64,000 bases of DNA from Sipunculus nudus (lineage: Eukaryota; Annelida; Sipuncula; Golfingiida; Sipunculidae): positions 74,662,401 through 74,726,400 of the forward strand of contig CM049315.1 of the NCBI GenBank assembly GCA_026874595.1, in the 5' to 3' direction. This document shows positions 11,561-24,000 of this stretch, piece after piece (position 1 is the first letter of the stretch; every line of letters starts with the position of its first letter). The position numbers and the translations under genes are program-made. The notes under the pieces were generated by a model. The model was not told the DNA's origin and did no database searches. It worked only from the letters and a program-made list of their open reading frames with translations.

Positions 11561-12892
11561 GGCCCTGTACACCTGCTGGGTATCCATGTGTAGTTTCTGA
11601 CGGAGTGCTGTGATAGACCCTTTGCGAAATCTCACAATGTCAAATTTCTTTAGGATTTATGTAAATTATGGAAAATGGACCCCCTTAGGACATACTTGGC
11701 AATATACCTGAATCTTCAAGACTGCAAAGAGGCATTTCTGAGATATGACCTGGTGACAAGAAATCAGTGCCATGATCAATTTATATAGAATAAAGATTCT
11801 GTTATACAGGTGATATGTACAGACACCCAAACACTACCAACACTGTTATAACACAAGGTGTAGTCCATAATATCCCCCACTGACACGTTGATATGACATA
11901 TAAGAGATTGATCATTTTCTCTTTTGGGCCAATCAAATAATTTTCTCACTTGAGGAAAATGTTGAGGAATTTTCCTTAAATTCTCTTATTAGATAGAAGG
12001 AAATCTTTTTCCAGATTTCCTCAGATTTGCAAGAAAGCTAAAAATCATGTTGTTTAATATCTTTTATTATATAAAAAGTCTAATAAATCTAATAATCCAA
12101 CAGACCTTATATAAAAATAAGCCAAAAAGTTCCAATCCCATGTTGTACAGGTTTTCAATTTTGTCTATATCCCTGTCTTTATAACACGTGAGTGACCCAA
12201 CAAAGGTTACATGCTTTTTCTGTTTGAGGGCATGGGCACATATACAGTGTTTACTAACAGCTTGCAGTTAAACAAGCTCATATATCCATCACAGGGGCCT
12301 TATAAGGACAGTGTAAGCAAGAAATCACATAATGTTTACCAATAGGGCAAGTGAATAGCTGGCTTTAATTAAACATTTTCTAATTTGTTATCATTAATTA
12401 TTGGGTTTGACCCTCATGTCTGGCATGAATTCAATGGAGTTATTTCACATAAGTGACAAAACGGTAATTATACCAAAATCATTCAGATCATAACTGAAAT
12501 GTTTCAGCAATAAATACCACAGAAAAATATGTAAAATCCATACCAGTTACCAGAAATTTTGCTCCAATAGCATTGTTTTGTTTGGAATTATCAACATCCA
12601 TGTAGCATTATGATACTGACTTTTTTGTTCTTATAGAATTGTTTTGAAAAACAAGCAGACTTGTTATATATAGATATTGGTATGTTTTAAGAGAAACAAT
12701 GCCTACTTTTTCCCAAGTTTATGCTTGTCATAAACTTAACTATTCTAAGATCAGAACTGCCCTAGAAAGATTTTCATTTAGAAAAGTGAGCACCAACACA
12801 GTTACAGCTAAACACATCCACTATACTTGTACATCATTGATGATGTTAGGATATATACCTCCTCATCAAAAAGGCATTCAAATGATTATGAA
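11561..12892. other. Intronic DNA, nothing recognisable
   Basis: AT-rich; no supported features. Confidence 0.4.
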
Positions 12893-13242
12893 CTAGAAAT
12901 CTGCATCTAAAGAATGCAAGCCTCCACCATTTAGGGGTTTCTTATTGTTGGAATCTCCCGAAACAGTGTTCGTATTCACTTATTGGGCCAATATTCAAAG
13001 GTTCCTTCATGCATGTTACTGTACATTTGTGAATATTCCTACAGTTATGATGTTCCTGAAACCGGATCATAAGCCAGAAACACACCAAAATCTGATTCTT
13101 CATTGGCCCATTCCAAAAAAAAATATGAAAATTTCATGAGAATCTGTTCATGATTGCATGACTTATGTTGTAAACAAACACACACAAACACACACACACA
13201 CAAGAACGGGAATGAGCATATACCCTCCTGGCGGAGGCAATT
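12893..13242 (-). mobile_element. Helentron-like non-autonomous element, copy B
   Basis: In the minus sense it starts TTGCCTCCGCCAGGAGGG, passes a (GT)n tract (the CA run at about 13,176-13,203 on the plus strand) and ends GGTGGAGGCTTGCATTC, a hairpin remnant, then AGATTTCTAG before TT. The internal TIR GCCTCC(G/A)CCA pairs the 5' end with a site upstream of the 3' hairpin. Confidence 0.75.
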
Positions 13243-13805
13243 AATTTTAAATTTTAATGACTCCCAGAAGATTTACATAGAATGTGTATCCTGCTCAAAT
13301 TTGGTCATGCAAGGTTCAAGGAAATTATACCCCAGCCAATGAGAGATGTCTTGTTAATGGCTTTAGACTGGTCACCTGCTCACATCTTGCCCTGGGGAGC
13401 ACCAGCTAATTTAGAGACAGGCAAGGAGCCTTCCCAAACTGTGACTTGTAAATCCTCTGCATCAAGATGCATCTCACCTGCAAGATACCCTGTCATCCAT
13501 CTTTAAGTTAGCTGGAGCCCCTTGGGACCACTGTGAGGCAGGGAACCAATCTATTTTTCTATCAGAAATATAAGGTCAAAGGTTACCCTTGTGGTCCACA
13601 AGTACCCACTTTAACAAGAAATCAAATCCCTGTCTATATCAGTTTCACGGTTGGTCATCAGTTCTTTTCAGAGTTACTGGAGCTCTGGAATCTTGTTTTC
13701 CCGTCAAATAAATCTAAAAACTTCTCCAGACATTTAAGAGATTATCTTGCCAGTCAAAGTGTTAAGTGGGATCTGCTTTCAACGAATTGGCAATCAGCAG
13801 CAATA
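13243..13805 (+). other. GC-richer intronic stretch with uninterpreted open frames
   Basis: Open frames at 13,282-13,506 and 13,533-13,832 (plus strand) lie in a locally GC-richer patch. I recognise no domain, and clean splice boundaries are lacking. It may be an old repeat or an undetected exon. Confidence 0.25.
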
Positions 13806-16800
13806 GGGAAACAAGTGACCCATGGGTCATGACGCTCAGCTGACTGGGAAGAGATTCGCAAAAGGAAATTTTATCATCTGAATGGTAGTATATACCCATT
13901 CAACTGAAGCATCAAACAGATTAACCAACAGGCCAAGATTGTGTCTGCATTTATATATATTTCAAAAATAGAGAAACAAGGGACCCGTGGGTCGCAGGCG
14001 CTCAGCTGATCGTGATTGGACTATAAATGTTTCTCCACTGTGATACTATATCGAGTCGATAAAGCTTATGAATATCATGTACATGTTGGGCTATTATAAA
14101 GGAATGTAATGTAATATGTGAGTAAATGATAAATGAAATTACTTGACTGATGGATCAATAGAGTCAAATAAAGTGGTTTATTTTTTATTTATTTAGGAGG
14201 GGTTGAAAATTGTGATATATTTGAGCAAATATGAATGCAATGACAGCAGTAATAAGCAGTAGTAGAATGATGATAAGGCTATTTGTTGAAGGATTTAAAG
14301 TGTATGGTAGTCTGCAAGCGTTCAATTTGACAGATATGATGTTATGATTAACTATGCTGATGAAGTGATTTATGAATATGTGACTGTATGAAACAATATC
14401 TCTTTAGTCTTGACAAGGTACATTATTGTGATGCCCACTATGTCTACATATTACACAATATTGACATAATTTCTGGCATGTACATTGGTACCTATGGACG
14501 AATAGTTATACAAAATATTAAAGTATGAATATATCTGATTCATCTTGTCCTTGCTTACTGAGGCTGACTTTGGGATAGGGTTCGGAGAAGGGAAAAGTGA
14601 GGGCAGCACGAAGGTGGATGTAGAAATATTCTATTGTAATGTTTTTCATTTATATAAGAATATGAAAAGCTAAGAGGAAAGGGGCCCTCCTACTTGGTTA
14701 TAGTAAAGTTCTAAATATAGGATTGCAAACTAATACTCTGACAAGACTGTCATGAAGAAAAACAGTAAAAGTTTTGAGATACTGTGTTGCATACGAAAAT
14801 TTACAGATGGACAGGCAAGTGGACAGAATGGACTAATACCTTTATTTCACTTTCAAGAGAATAATGCATTTAAGTTTATATATAATCCTATTTTTTTAAG
14901 CATTATTATATATACAAAGTAAAAAACATTGGGTCATATTATGCATACACATATATTTTATTATTTTTAAATCATAAATGTTTAAACTGATTTTAAAAGA
15001 AAATATTGCCACAACATAGCATCTACAAGAATATTCCTTGAATCACTATTAAAAAGTTTTGCACATTGGAGTTTTCAGGACATGCTTAATTTTATTCACC
15101 AAAATAAAATAAAAGTAAATTTGATAAAATAAAACATCATTTTTTTAAATAAAGTATACACACTGTTGGTTGAATGAGGGACAAACAATATCATTGTGCT
15201 AATTACTATCCCAGTTTTAATTAGTAATTCGAATTAATAGTCAATTTCACACCTGGTGAAGTTTTTACTCTTCTGAAGTAAGGAATTACTTATCTCATGA
15301 ACATCCACACTTTCACAGCAATACACCACTTTGTGGACACAATTAAATGTACATTTTAATCATTGTAACCTTGGTGGTTCAATACAAAATCTAAAATGTA
15401 GCATAGCCAAGAATAAAATGAAATACAGAAAAATTATAACATTCATCTAGTTTATGCACCAGCTGGGGGGGGGGGGGGGGGGGATGAGTGCAGGGCAGAG
15501 GGGAAGCCTGCTCCTAGTGGCCAAGCTGGGCCAAGGTAAACTGCATTGGGTGGGTTACATAATGCAAGTGAAGGCTGTACTACTAGGTGGGCTAGATATA
15601 AACAACACTTGACATGGTGTATGAAAACATGAATAAAAGCTATTCATTCCAATCAATTTCTTTTGAAAGTTCAGATTTTAAAAGATTAAATCCTTATGCA
15701 TATATGCTGGGAAAATTAAATCAACAGTGCCAAAGTTGGACAAAATTTAAGGTATTGATTTTTTATTTATGCTAATATCTTGAAAAATTTGCAAAATTCA
15801 GATCTAATTTTGGGTAAACAATTGAATCTTGATTAAATAAAGTTATATTCCTGAAAAAAAGTCTCTAGGTTCAGCAATTCTCATGTGAGTAAATATATTT
15901 CCTGATTTTTTAAAAAATTGCATTATGTTTTGGCCCATAACTTCAAAATAATACCCAATACTACCCTAATTTTTGGTATGTTCATAGAAAATGTATAAAA
16001 GAATGTATTAAATACGATCAAAAACAGATCAGTGGTTTTGATATTAGGCAGCCTTGAAGTGTAACAATGGCTTTTTTTTATGGAAAACAGAGTTTTTTTT
16101 CCTTAATATCACGAAGGAACAAAGTCCTAATGACCCAATTTTCAGTATGGTAGGAGATTTTCGGTATATCTAAAATTATGTCAACAGCCTGGGGAGCATA
16201 CAGATGTGCACTGAATGACCAACAGTCATCAAAGTGGACTGCTTGACAATGTAAGGGAATACAACAAGAGCCTCCAAAAAAATTCAATAACTAGCCTAAT
16301 TTTGCAGCTTTTATTTTCAAATTTCAGATTTTAACAGATTAAATCCTTATTTATACATGCTGTGAAAATTAAATCCACAGTACTTAAAGGAAAAAAACAT
16401 GCCATGGCCAAAGTTGGGCAAAATTGAAGGTACCAATTTTATATTTTTGCCAATATTTAAAAAAATTTAACAAATTTTGATCTAATTTTTGGAATACATT
16501 TAATTTTTGATTATTTAAAGTTGTATTACTGGAAAAAAGTCCATACCTTTAACACTTTTGGTCTTAAGTGACCAAATATCTTCCTGATTTTTTTACAAAG
16601 TCCATTATGTTTGGGCCCATAACTTTTTTAAATTATATAATACTGACTTAATATCTGGCATGTACATAGGAACTATATAGAGGAATATTTATGGTAAATA
16701 TGAAGAAAACCAGATGAGTGGTTTTGATATTAGGCAGTCCTGAAGTGTGAAAATAGATTTCTAATAAAAAATTGAGGTTTTTCCTTAATATCTCAAAGGA

Positions 16801-16905
16801 ACGAAGTCCTATAGACCCAATTTTTGGCAAGGTAGGAGATTATGGGGACATCTAACTGTATGCTGAAATTCAGATTCGTAGGTCCAACGGTGTCGAAACA
16901 TGCCA
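13806..16905 (+). repeat. Left part of a 5-kb composite repeat block
   Basis: Two copies of the same left terminus, AACAAG.GACCC.TGGGTC followed by CGCTCAGCTGA, occur at about 13,810 and 13,975. Two diverged units of about 650 bp start at 15,671 and 16,321 (attaaatccttat..), each containing gtggttttgatattaggcag and tt.tccttaatatc.c.aaggaac.aagtcct. Part of the unit also occurs at about 14,450-14,530. A run of 19 G lies at 15,465-15,483. No coding capacity was recognised. Confidence 0.65.
15465..15483 (+). repeat. Poly-G tract, 19 bases
   Basis: Uninterrupted G run. Downstream sequence to about 15,620 is unusually GC-rich for the region. Confidence 0.95.
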
Positions 16906-16910
16906 GTCTT

Positions 16911-17002
16911 ACGGACGGACATCCAGACGGACAGACAGACAGATGGACGGACGGACGGACAGACGGACGGACGGACAGACAGACGGACGGACGGACGACG
17001 GA
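16911..17002 (+). repeat. GGAC/AGAC-rich simple repeat
   Basis: Degenerate (GGAC)n/(AGAC)n tract immediately before a palindromic end. The same arrangement occurs at 18,696-18,760, marking the 3' tail of this element family. Confidence 0.9.
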
Positions 17003-17019
17003 CAATGGACCATGACTTT

Positions 17020-17048
17020 AGCTCAGATGACTTAGAGTCATCTGAGCT
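17020..17048. repeat. Perfect 13-bp-arm terminal hairpin
   Basis: The arms are AGCTCAGATGACT and its complement around a TAG loop, followed by AAAAA. Imperfect counterparts lie at about 18,770-18,798 and 23,980-23,999, and a shorter one at 10,156-10,173. It marks the 3' end of the dispersed element. Confidence 0.9.
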
Positions 17049-17059
17049 AAAAATGTGTA

Positions 17060-18695
17060 AACTTAAAAAAATACAGGTGGCTCCACCAGTCTGCAGAAAC
17101 TAATAAAAACACTTAATGGTCAATATACATGCAAAGAATCATGGTGATCTCTGCATTAGTTGTTCAGATACTTCAGCTTTTGTATCAAATTTTCCATTAT
17201 TCTGAGGGATACTTCGGAGTCCTATAGCTTGAAGGATATGGGAAACAGAGACCTAATTTCAGGTTTCCACAGACACTTTTCATGGGCTTCCTTGCATGAC
17301 AAGAACGAAGATTCTAGGTCCAGTTGTTTCTATTTGTACCATGTTGACAGATAACCACATCTTAAACGGTCTCAAAAATAGAGAAAAAAAATTTGAAAAA
17401 AATAGAGGTGGCGCACCAAGTCTGCAGAAACTGATGGAACACCTCATGATCAATATGTATGCGAAAAAATCATGACCATCAGTGTTGTAGTTATTGAGAT
17501 ACTGCAGTTTTTGTATCAAATTTTTCACCATTCTGGGGGATACTTTGGGGCCCATAGCTCGAAGGATATGGGCAACAGAGACCTAATTTCTGGTTTCCAT
17601 GGAGACTTTTCATAGGCCTCTCAGAATTTCGAATATGAAGATTCTAGGTCCAGTCTTTACGATTTGTGGCCTGTTAACAGATGTCCACATTTTCAAAGGT
17701 CTCAAAAATAGAGAAAAAAATTCGTAAAAAATCGAAAAAATTGAGGTGGCACACCCAGGCTGCAGAAACTGATGAAACACTCCATGATCAAGATCCATGC
17801 AAACAATTATGGTGATCTCTGCATTAGTTGTTCAGATACTTCAGCTTTTGTATCAAATTTTCCATTATTCTGAGCTGTACTTTTGAGTGCCATAGCTCAA
17901 AGGCTATTGGTAACAGAGACCTAATTTCAGGTTTCCATGGAGACTTTTCATAGGTCTCTCACTGTGTCAAGAATGAAGATTCTAGGTCCAGTCTTTACGA
18001 TTTGTGCCCTGTTAAAAGATGTTCACATTTTTAAAGGTCTCAAAAATAGAGAAAACAATTCGTAAAGAATTGAAAAATACAGGTGGCGCCACCAGTCTGC
18101 AGAAACTGATAAAACATCTCATGATCAATATGTATGCCAAAAAATCATGACCATCGGTGATGTAGTTAATGAGATATTGAAGTTTTTGTATGAAATTTTT
18201 GACTATTCTGGGGGGTACTTTGGGGCTCCATAGCTCGAAGGATATGGGCAACAGAGACCTAATTTCTGGTTTCCATGAAGACTTTTCATAGGTCTCTCAG
18301 TGTGTAAAGAATGAAGATTCTAGATCCAGTCTTTATGATTTGTGCCTTGTTAACAGATGTTCACATTTTTAAAGGTCTCAAAAAAGGAGAAAACAATTCG
18401 TAAAAAATAAAAAAAATACAGGTGGCGCCACCAGTCTGCGGGAACTGATGGAACATCTCATGATTAATATGTATGCCAAAAATCATGAACATCAGTGATG
18501 TAGTTAATGAGATATTGAAGTTTTTGTATGAAATTTTGACTATTCTGGGGGGTACTTTGGGGCCCCATAGCTCGAAGGATATGGGCAACAGAGACCTCAT
18601 TTCATGTTTCCAAGGAGATTTTTCATGGACCTCTCAGAATGTCAAGTTACAAGTTTCTAGGTCCAGCGGTTACGATTTGTGCCAGGTTAACGGAA
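17060..18695 (+). repeat. Tandem array of about five 337-bp units
   Basis: A landmark (tctgcagaaactgatg.aac) recurs at about 17,090, 17,421, 17,759, 18,096 and 18,435 (331, 338, 337 and 339 bp apart). Each unit opens with caggtggcgccaccagtctgc or a decayed form, then tatgccaaaaa.tcatga, gtatcaaattttcc.ttattctg.gg, gctcgaaggatatggg.aacagagacctaatttc.ggtttcca and attctaggtccag..tacgatttgtgcc. Open frames on both strands are repeat-derived. Confidence 0.9.
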
Positions 18696-18805
18696 AGACG
18701 GACAGACGGACGGACAGACAGACAGACGGACAGACAGACAGACGGACGACGGACAAAGGGTGATCACTATAGCTCAGATGACTTACAGTAAGCTGAGCTA
18801 AAAAG
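18696..18805 (+). repeat. GGAC/AGAC tail and imperfect terminal hairpin closing the composite block
   Basis: A simple repeat, then acaaagggtgatcactatag, an AGCTCAG..CTGAGCT palindrome and A-rich sequence, matching the ends at about 17,050 and 24,000. Confidence 0.8.
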
Positions 18806-19288
18806 TAATCAATGATAGTTTAAGATGTAAAATGACTTATTATGAGATAACCTTTAACAAACTGGTAAAACTAGAACTACATTTAAACCTACAATTATGA
18901 ATGTAAAAAAGATCTGGTGATAGTGTTTATGAGGGTATGTTTGTTTTCACATAAGATAAGACATGAGTAGAAACTGAAACCAGCACTGAAACTTACATAT
19001 AATATTCACAATCAATGTTATATGTACATCGTTCTCTGGCTGTAGTCATAATATATAAACACTGTAATAAATATTGGTAACCTTTATGTTATACAAGTTT
19101 TAATACATACAGCTCTCTGTATGCATATATGACCCCATAAAGTATATATCACTGCATTTTTAAACCTCGTACAGAGCTCTTACTTATGGTATATGTATTT
19201 ACGAAATTCACATTTTCATATGAAATTTTATCATTTGTGAAACCATGCGAAACCATATTATCCCAGACTTCTAAGTCTGGGGATACAA
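18806..19288. other. Intronic DNA, nothing recognisable
   Basis: AT-rich; no supported features. Confidence 0.4.
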
Positions 19289-19695
19289 TTAAAGGGACAT
19301 AATCAGGGGCAATAATATTATGCCCATTCTTTCCCACTATCATTTCACAGCCATTTAACACCTTGTTATGGCTGTGTGTGTTGGCAAACACAGTCAATGT
19401 GTGTCTGTTTTACCTAAACAAGGCCACGTGATTGAAGGTCTGATTGTGAGCCGCAACACGCGGGTTTCAGCCAGCAAGAACATGTATTAACAGTTTTGGG
19501 GCCAAGTCAGTCAGGGCAATGCACATGCTGTGTTTATGTTGACTGTGTCCGGTCCATGGTTTTTAACACTCATTTACAGGAGTAAGCAAATAGTTTCACA
19601 TCAATATTTTGGCAGATACAAATTTATTTTAAAGGGAAGAAATCTTTGTGTGAATTCAACATGCTTTATAGGTGATTGGACCCCTTTAAAATATA
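19289..19695. mobile_element. TTAAAGGG-ended TIR element (family X), copy 1
   Basis: The left end is TTAAAGGGACATAATCA; the right end, inverted, is TTTAAAGGGGTCCAATCACC. Internal landmarks are cagccagcaagaacatg.attaa, ggccaagtcagtcagggcaatgc and aattcaacatgctt.ata. Copies occur at 34,316, 36,386 and 58,511. Confidence 0.6.
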
Positions 19696-21190
19696 AAACC
19701 ATAATAAGATACATACCTGTACTTACAACACATACTTTATGCTGTTTGACTGAGAGAATGATGTTTAATACAAGCTGAACTCAACACCATTATGCCAGAA
19801 TATGTAATTATCTCACCAGATAAGTTATAGCAGTGCTGCACTAAGCTCTACATAATCCACACCTTTACATGAAGGAGACACAAACTAAATTTAATTAGAT
19901 TTTGTTGTATAAGAGTTTGACTCTAATTAAATTTACACCATTTCTTTAATGTGTGTAGTCATATGAACAGTTTAATTACATTATAGCTTAGATACAAAAT
20001 GACTTTGCATATTCAGCACTTATATGGACGACGATTTAATTAGAATGTGATTAGATTTCCCTGTACTTAAGATTTCGTTGTGAGTGTCATCACATTTTCA
20101 TGATTACTTCAATGTGACTTGAACGGTTTAAGATATCACCATGCAACACAGGGTCGTAAATTCTACACATTTATATTTAAGATTTAATAAAAATATAAAT
20201 TAGAGTGTTGAATTAAGTGTTACTGCAATTTCAATTCTATTAACCATAATACTGAAGCTGAAAATTTGTCACAAATGCTGGCACCATACTAATGTTACCA
20301 TGGTAACAATATAAAGCAAAATCATGTAATTCTAACTTAACAACGCTAGGGCCATGTTTTTTGTTATATATAGCTTCCACACTCAATAAACAGGAGCATG
20401 TTTATTCCGAAGGGTTTACTTAAAGTTGCCCGAGCACCAATATCGCCTTCACTCAACTTCATTATACAATGACAAAACCTCCAATAATGTTATTTAAGGA
20501 TAATTATTACATGAATTTATCTGCTGAGTGGTGTGTTATATATATAAAACAAAAATAAGGCTGATTGAGATTTAAATTACATAATACTGTTGACAGTGTA
20601 TGATCTGGAGAAGTCACCTTTTAAGAAATCTGAGATCTTTATAATTCATTGTCAGTCATGGGTAATTTGATTATATGAGAAAAGACGCAGGAGTATTAGC
20701 TCAACAAAGAATCATTAACAATGGCCGAATTATAACAAAGAGGGAGTCCATATAGAGCAAATGAAGTATAAGGACAGTCTGAAGATTTATAGAAGTAGAA
20801 GCAAAAAGCATCTTCATTTTGAATTAAAAGTTCAAGCCGTTATTCACAAACTGTGGCAGACAGATGAACGACATGCAGGGGTTGATTATCATCAACTGAT
20901 TTAAAGCTAGCTTAATTAAGAAAATTACAAAAGTTTAGCAAAATTAGGATGAGTGTTAAAACTTATGATGAGTATTAGCAAATAACCGGAAATTAAAATT
21001 AATGATTGTGTATATTTATTCATGAATATTTGCACATTCCATCACATTTAATTAGTTTTATACCCATTTTAACATTTACTTATCACACATCGACCATGCC
21101 CCAGGCCTAGTGCCCTGGGTGTCCAGTATAATATAGAGAATTCATTTCACTCAGAAGGCCTCCATTTATAATACACTTCCATTTAGCCTA
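19696..21190. other. AT-rich intronic DNA without recognisable repeats
   Basis: The longest stretch in the giant intron with little repeat signal, rich in TTAATT/TAATTA homeodomain-type cores (for example 19,880-20,070 and 20,900-21,060). It could hold regulatory elements; no gene was seen. Confidence 0.35.
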
Positions 21191-21222
21191 TCACACCCCA
21201 AGGCAGGTCATACTCAAAACGG

Positions 21223-21444
21223 ATGGAAATCCTTGCTTTTGCTGTGACTTTCCTTCTGGCTAGGGGGACAATATCGGCAAAAACTTACGGGGAAAGAATG
21301 AGGTCAGCTGACCTAAGCATACAAATAGTGGTCACCCTGACACGCACAACTGCGATATCTGTCCCTGTGCAAAAACCAATCAGGTTTGCCAATGTGGTAG
21401 ATAGGCCTATTATTGGAGAGTGCACCCGGCCGAGTCAGTCGTGA
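21223..21444 (+). CDS. Doubtful 73-codon open frame with signal-peptide-like start
   Basis: The frame starts MEILAFAVTFLLARGTISA, which has a hydrophobic core and a small residue at a plausible cleavage site, and continues with a basic, Thr/Ile-rich segment ending at TGA. It lies in a GC-richer island (about 21,190-21,560). Start context is weak (C at -3). It has only one Cys, no domain I recognise and no clear splice partner. It could be chance or the first exon of a secreted protein. Confidence 0.15.
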   Translation: MEILAFAVTFLLARGTISAKTYGERMRSADLSIQIVVTLTRTTAISVPVQKPIRFANVVDRPIIGECTRPSQS

Positions 21445-21599
21445 TTTACGCATCCCTTGTGATTCAGATGACATCACCACAGAAAAGAATGTCACGTCTA
21501 AAGACAAAGGGGCACTCCGTTATACTTGTTTTCCCCCGTTTTCCTATCTGACCTTCCACTTGACTGAATCCGATACTCGCCCCAGTCTCATGTTTTAGT

Positions 21600-22625
21600 T
21601 GCCTTTCCTTCTCCGCTCTTTTTCAAATTATTCTCTCGGAAAATAGTCCTTGACCTACCGGAATGGAAATCTAAGGTTGAATTCATATGATCTACTTCTG
21701 TGGCATCCTATCAACACTGTTCAACCCGAGCTCATCTTTTTCAATCAAACAGTCAGTTGGTAAATTACCTTTAATACGATAAGGCAACCCTGATGCAAGC
21801 CGTGGCTTAAGAGTTTTTTCACGATTGCCTAATTTACTGGAATCGCCGATATCTGACAGATTTATCTCCACTGCACAGTTTCCTTATCAGGAAGAAAATT
21901 CCAAAAATACAAGAAGTCTGGGATTTGGAAGACATTTATGTTCATCAAAGTTGCAGCATCTCTGAGGGGATAATACCTTATCAATAGAAAAAATCCCGCA
22001 AAGCAATTTAATGGAATAATGTGAAAACCAGCTCACTGTAACAGACAGGTACTGTGTTTTTTCCCACTGATTTACTCAGCATATAACTCTCAGATTTACA
22101 GCAGACAAACAGAGCGTAAAAAACCAGAGATGTCTTACATCAACTGGAATGTATATACAACGTAAACCTGGTAAATGAGAGTTTTTGTGCCGTTTCTTAT
22201 TCCGGGGTTGGCTGCTCGGAGGCTAAGTGATCGCAGGAAACAATGTAAAGAACTTATCCTAAAAAGTACACATGACGTTTTTAACTATCAGCTGAGTCTC
22301 GTTAATCTTACTTACGTTCATATTCTGATGCTAACACGACTAACAGACTGTGAGGAGTACTGACACCCTGTTATTATGTTTACAATTTCATAAAACATCT
22401 TCTACAGGAAACTGTAAATCAGCCATAATAAGATAATGTCACCCACAATGGTTCAGGATATTTGTGGACATACAATCAAAAGTTTCAAGAGTTGATATGT
22501 AAATCATACTATGTCTGTGAATTGGAAAGTGGTGATAACTCACTTTCATTATCAATTATTGTCTTTCTACTTGATTCTTTATTCAATTATTATTAACAAT
22601 CTTAAGTATTAAAAGGGAAATGCAA

Positions 22626-22628
<3 letters not shown>
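21600..22628. other. Intronic DNA, no gene seen
   Basis: No supported features. Confidence 0.35.
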
Positions 22629-22673
<45 letters not shown>

Positions 22674-22682
22674 TTATATATT
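22629..22682 (+). repeat. (TA)n microsatellite
   Basis: About 54 bases of TA with two interruptions, directly adjoining a MITE-like end. Confidence 0.95.
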
Positions 22683-22905
22683 GTGTGGTTGCCTTTTTTA
22701 CGTGAAGTTTTCAAGTCTCGATATTTGCGAAAGGGAAATCTTCATGAAAATAATCCTTCGTGAATAAAAAACAATCGTGGAAAGGAAACAGAAAGGTTAA
22801 ATATTGATATAATTAGTAATAGATCATGCATGTTCAAAGATTGCTGTTAAAAATTATACAAACTGGTTGGATGTTCCCTTGGGTCGTTTTAACCCTGTAA
22901 TTATA
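22683..22905 (+). mobile_element. Partial TIR element related to the CGCGAA MITE
   Basis: gtgtggttgcctttttt, then decayed ttcgcga-like words and cctt.gtgaataaaaaacaatcg, resemble one end of the element at 10,672-11,150. A clear opposite end was not found. Confidence 0.35.
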
Positions 22906-23164
22906 TATATATATACATGTATAAAAATAAAAAAAAGTTTCATCTTAGATGATGCTAATTTGGTAAACAATTAAAACATTAGTTAGCTTAGGTAATTTTA
23001 CACATTTTATAGCCCTTTACATTACCAGTATAAACGTGCTAAAATTGCTTGGACAAAACCATATCCGATGGCTGTGACCAACAACTGATACACATGCAAA
23101 ATCACACTGATTCATGAAACATATACCAAACATGTTTAGTTATATAAAGAATGTAGAATAAATA
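22906..23164. other. Intronic DNA, nothing recognisable
   Basis: No supported features. Confidence 0.4.
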
Positions 23165-24000
23165 TAATAACAAGTGACCTGGGGGTCATGATGCTCAGCT
23201 GATCTCTGAAACTGAGGAATTCTATCAACTAGCTAAGATTACTGTCATTTTTTAATTCTTTGCAAAGTTCTGTGTCTGTGGCAGCTGTGAAGAATTTATG
23301 GACTGGATTATCTTCAAATTTTCCTTGGTGATTGATATAAATGTGTAAATGATGCATGTTCTTTTGATTTATGCATACAATGTACAGAATTTGTTTGATG
23401 GGCTCCTACTGTGACAAGTCAACCCTGATTTCTAAGTCTGAAAAAAAAAATGATTAAATATGCATAATTATAGAGAGAAAACTGATGGCACCACCAGTCT
23501 TGCACAGCTGACAGGGCTATCCCAGATAAATCAGCTTACCGAGTTTCAGAAAGATCCATGATCATCATTGAGACATCTTATCTGATGAATGAATTTCATA
23601 CATAAACAGAAAAAAATGTTAAAATTTCGCAACTGTGTCTGCAACAGTGCTGAAGAATTGGATAAGCTGATTTTCTTAATTTTTTATATGGTAACAATGT
23701 TATATGTGCATATGATTCAAGATGTTTTATTTTTTTTTTTGTAGTGAATGCAAAATTTTTGTTTTACAGCATAGAAAACAAACTGATTTTCTTAACTGCT
23801 ATAGGCACAAAAACATGTGTTACTTGCAGAACATATGGGTAAAGGCAACCTTATCTTTGGTATACTAGGAGATTACCAAGGACCTACCTGAATATTAAGT
23901 TAGAAGTTGCTAAGTCAAGCGGTTATGATTTGTGCCTTGTTAATGGAAAGACGATGGAATGGATGGACAAAGGGTGATCACTATAGCTCAGATGACCATA
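23165..24000 (+). repeat. Single full-length CAAGTGACC..AGCTCAG dispersed element
   Basis: The left end, AACAAGTGACCTGGGGGTCATG then ATGCTCAGCTGA, matches 13,810 and 13,975. The right end has gttatgatttgtgcc.tgttaa, a short ggaa/gacga tail, acaaagggtgatcactatag and ctcagatgac. It includes a decayed gatggcaccaccagtct, matching the 337-bp unit. About 835 bp; no coding capacity. Confidence 0.7.

Noticed and set aside
16793-17103. Open frames with SVRPSV or TDRQTDG repeats
   Set aside because: Translations of the GGAC/AGAC simple repeat, not proteins.
17280-18600. Similar open frames on the minus strand recurring about every 337 bp
   Set aside because: Produced by the tandem repeat units; similarity reflects DNA duplication, not a gene family.
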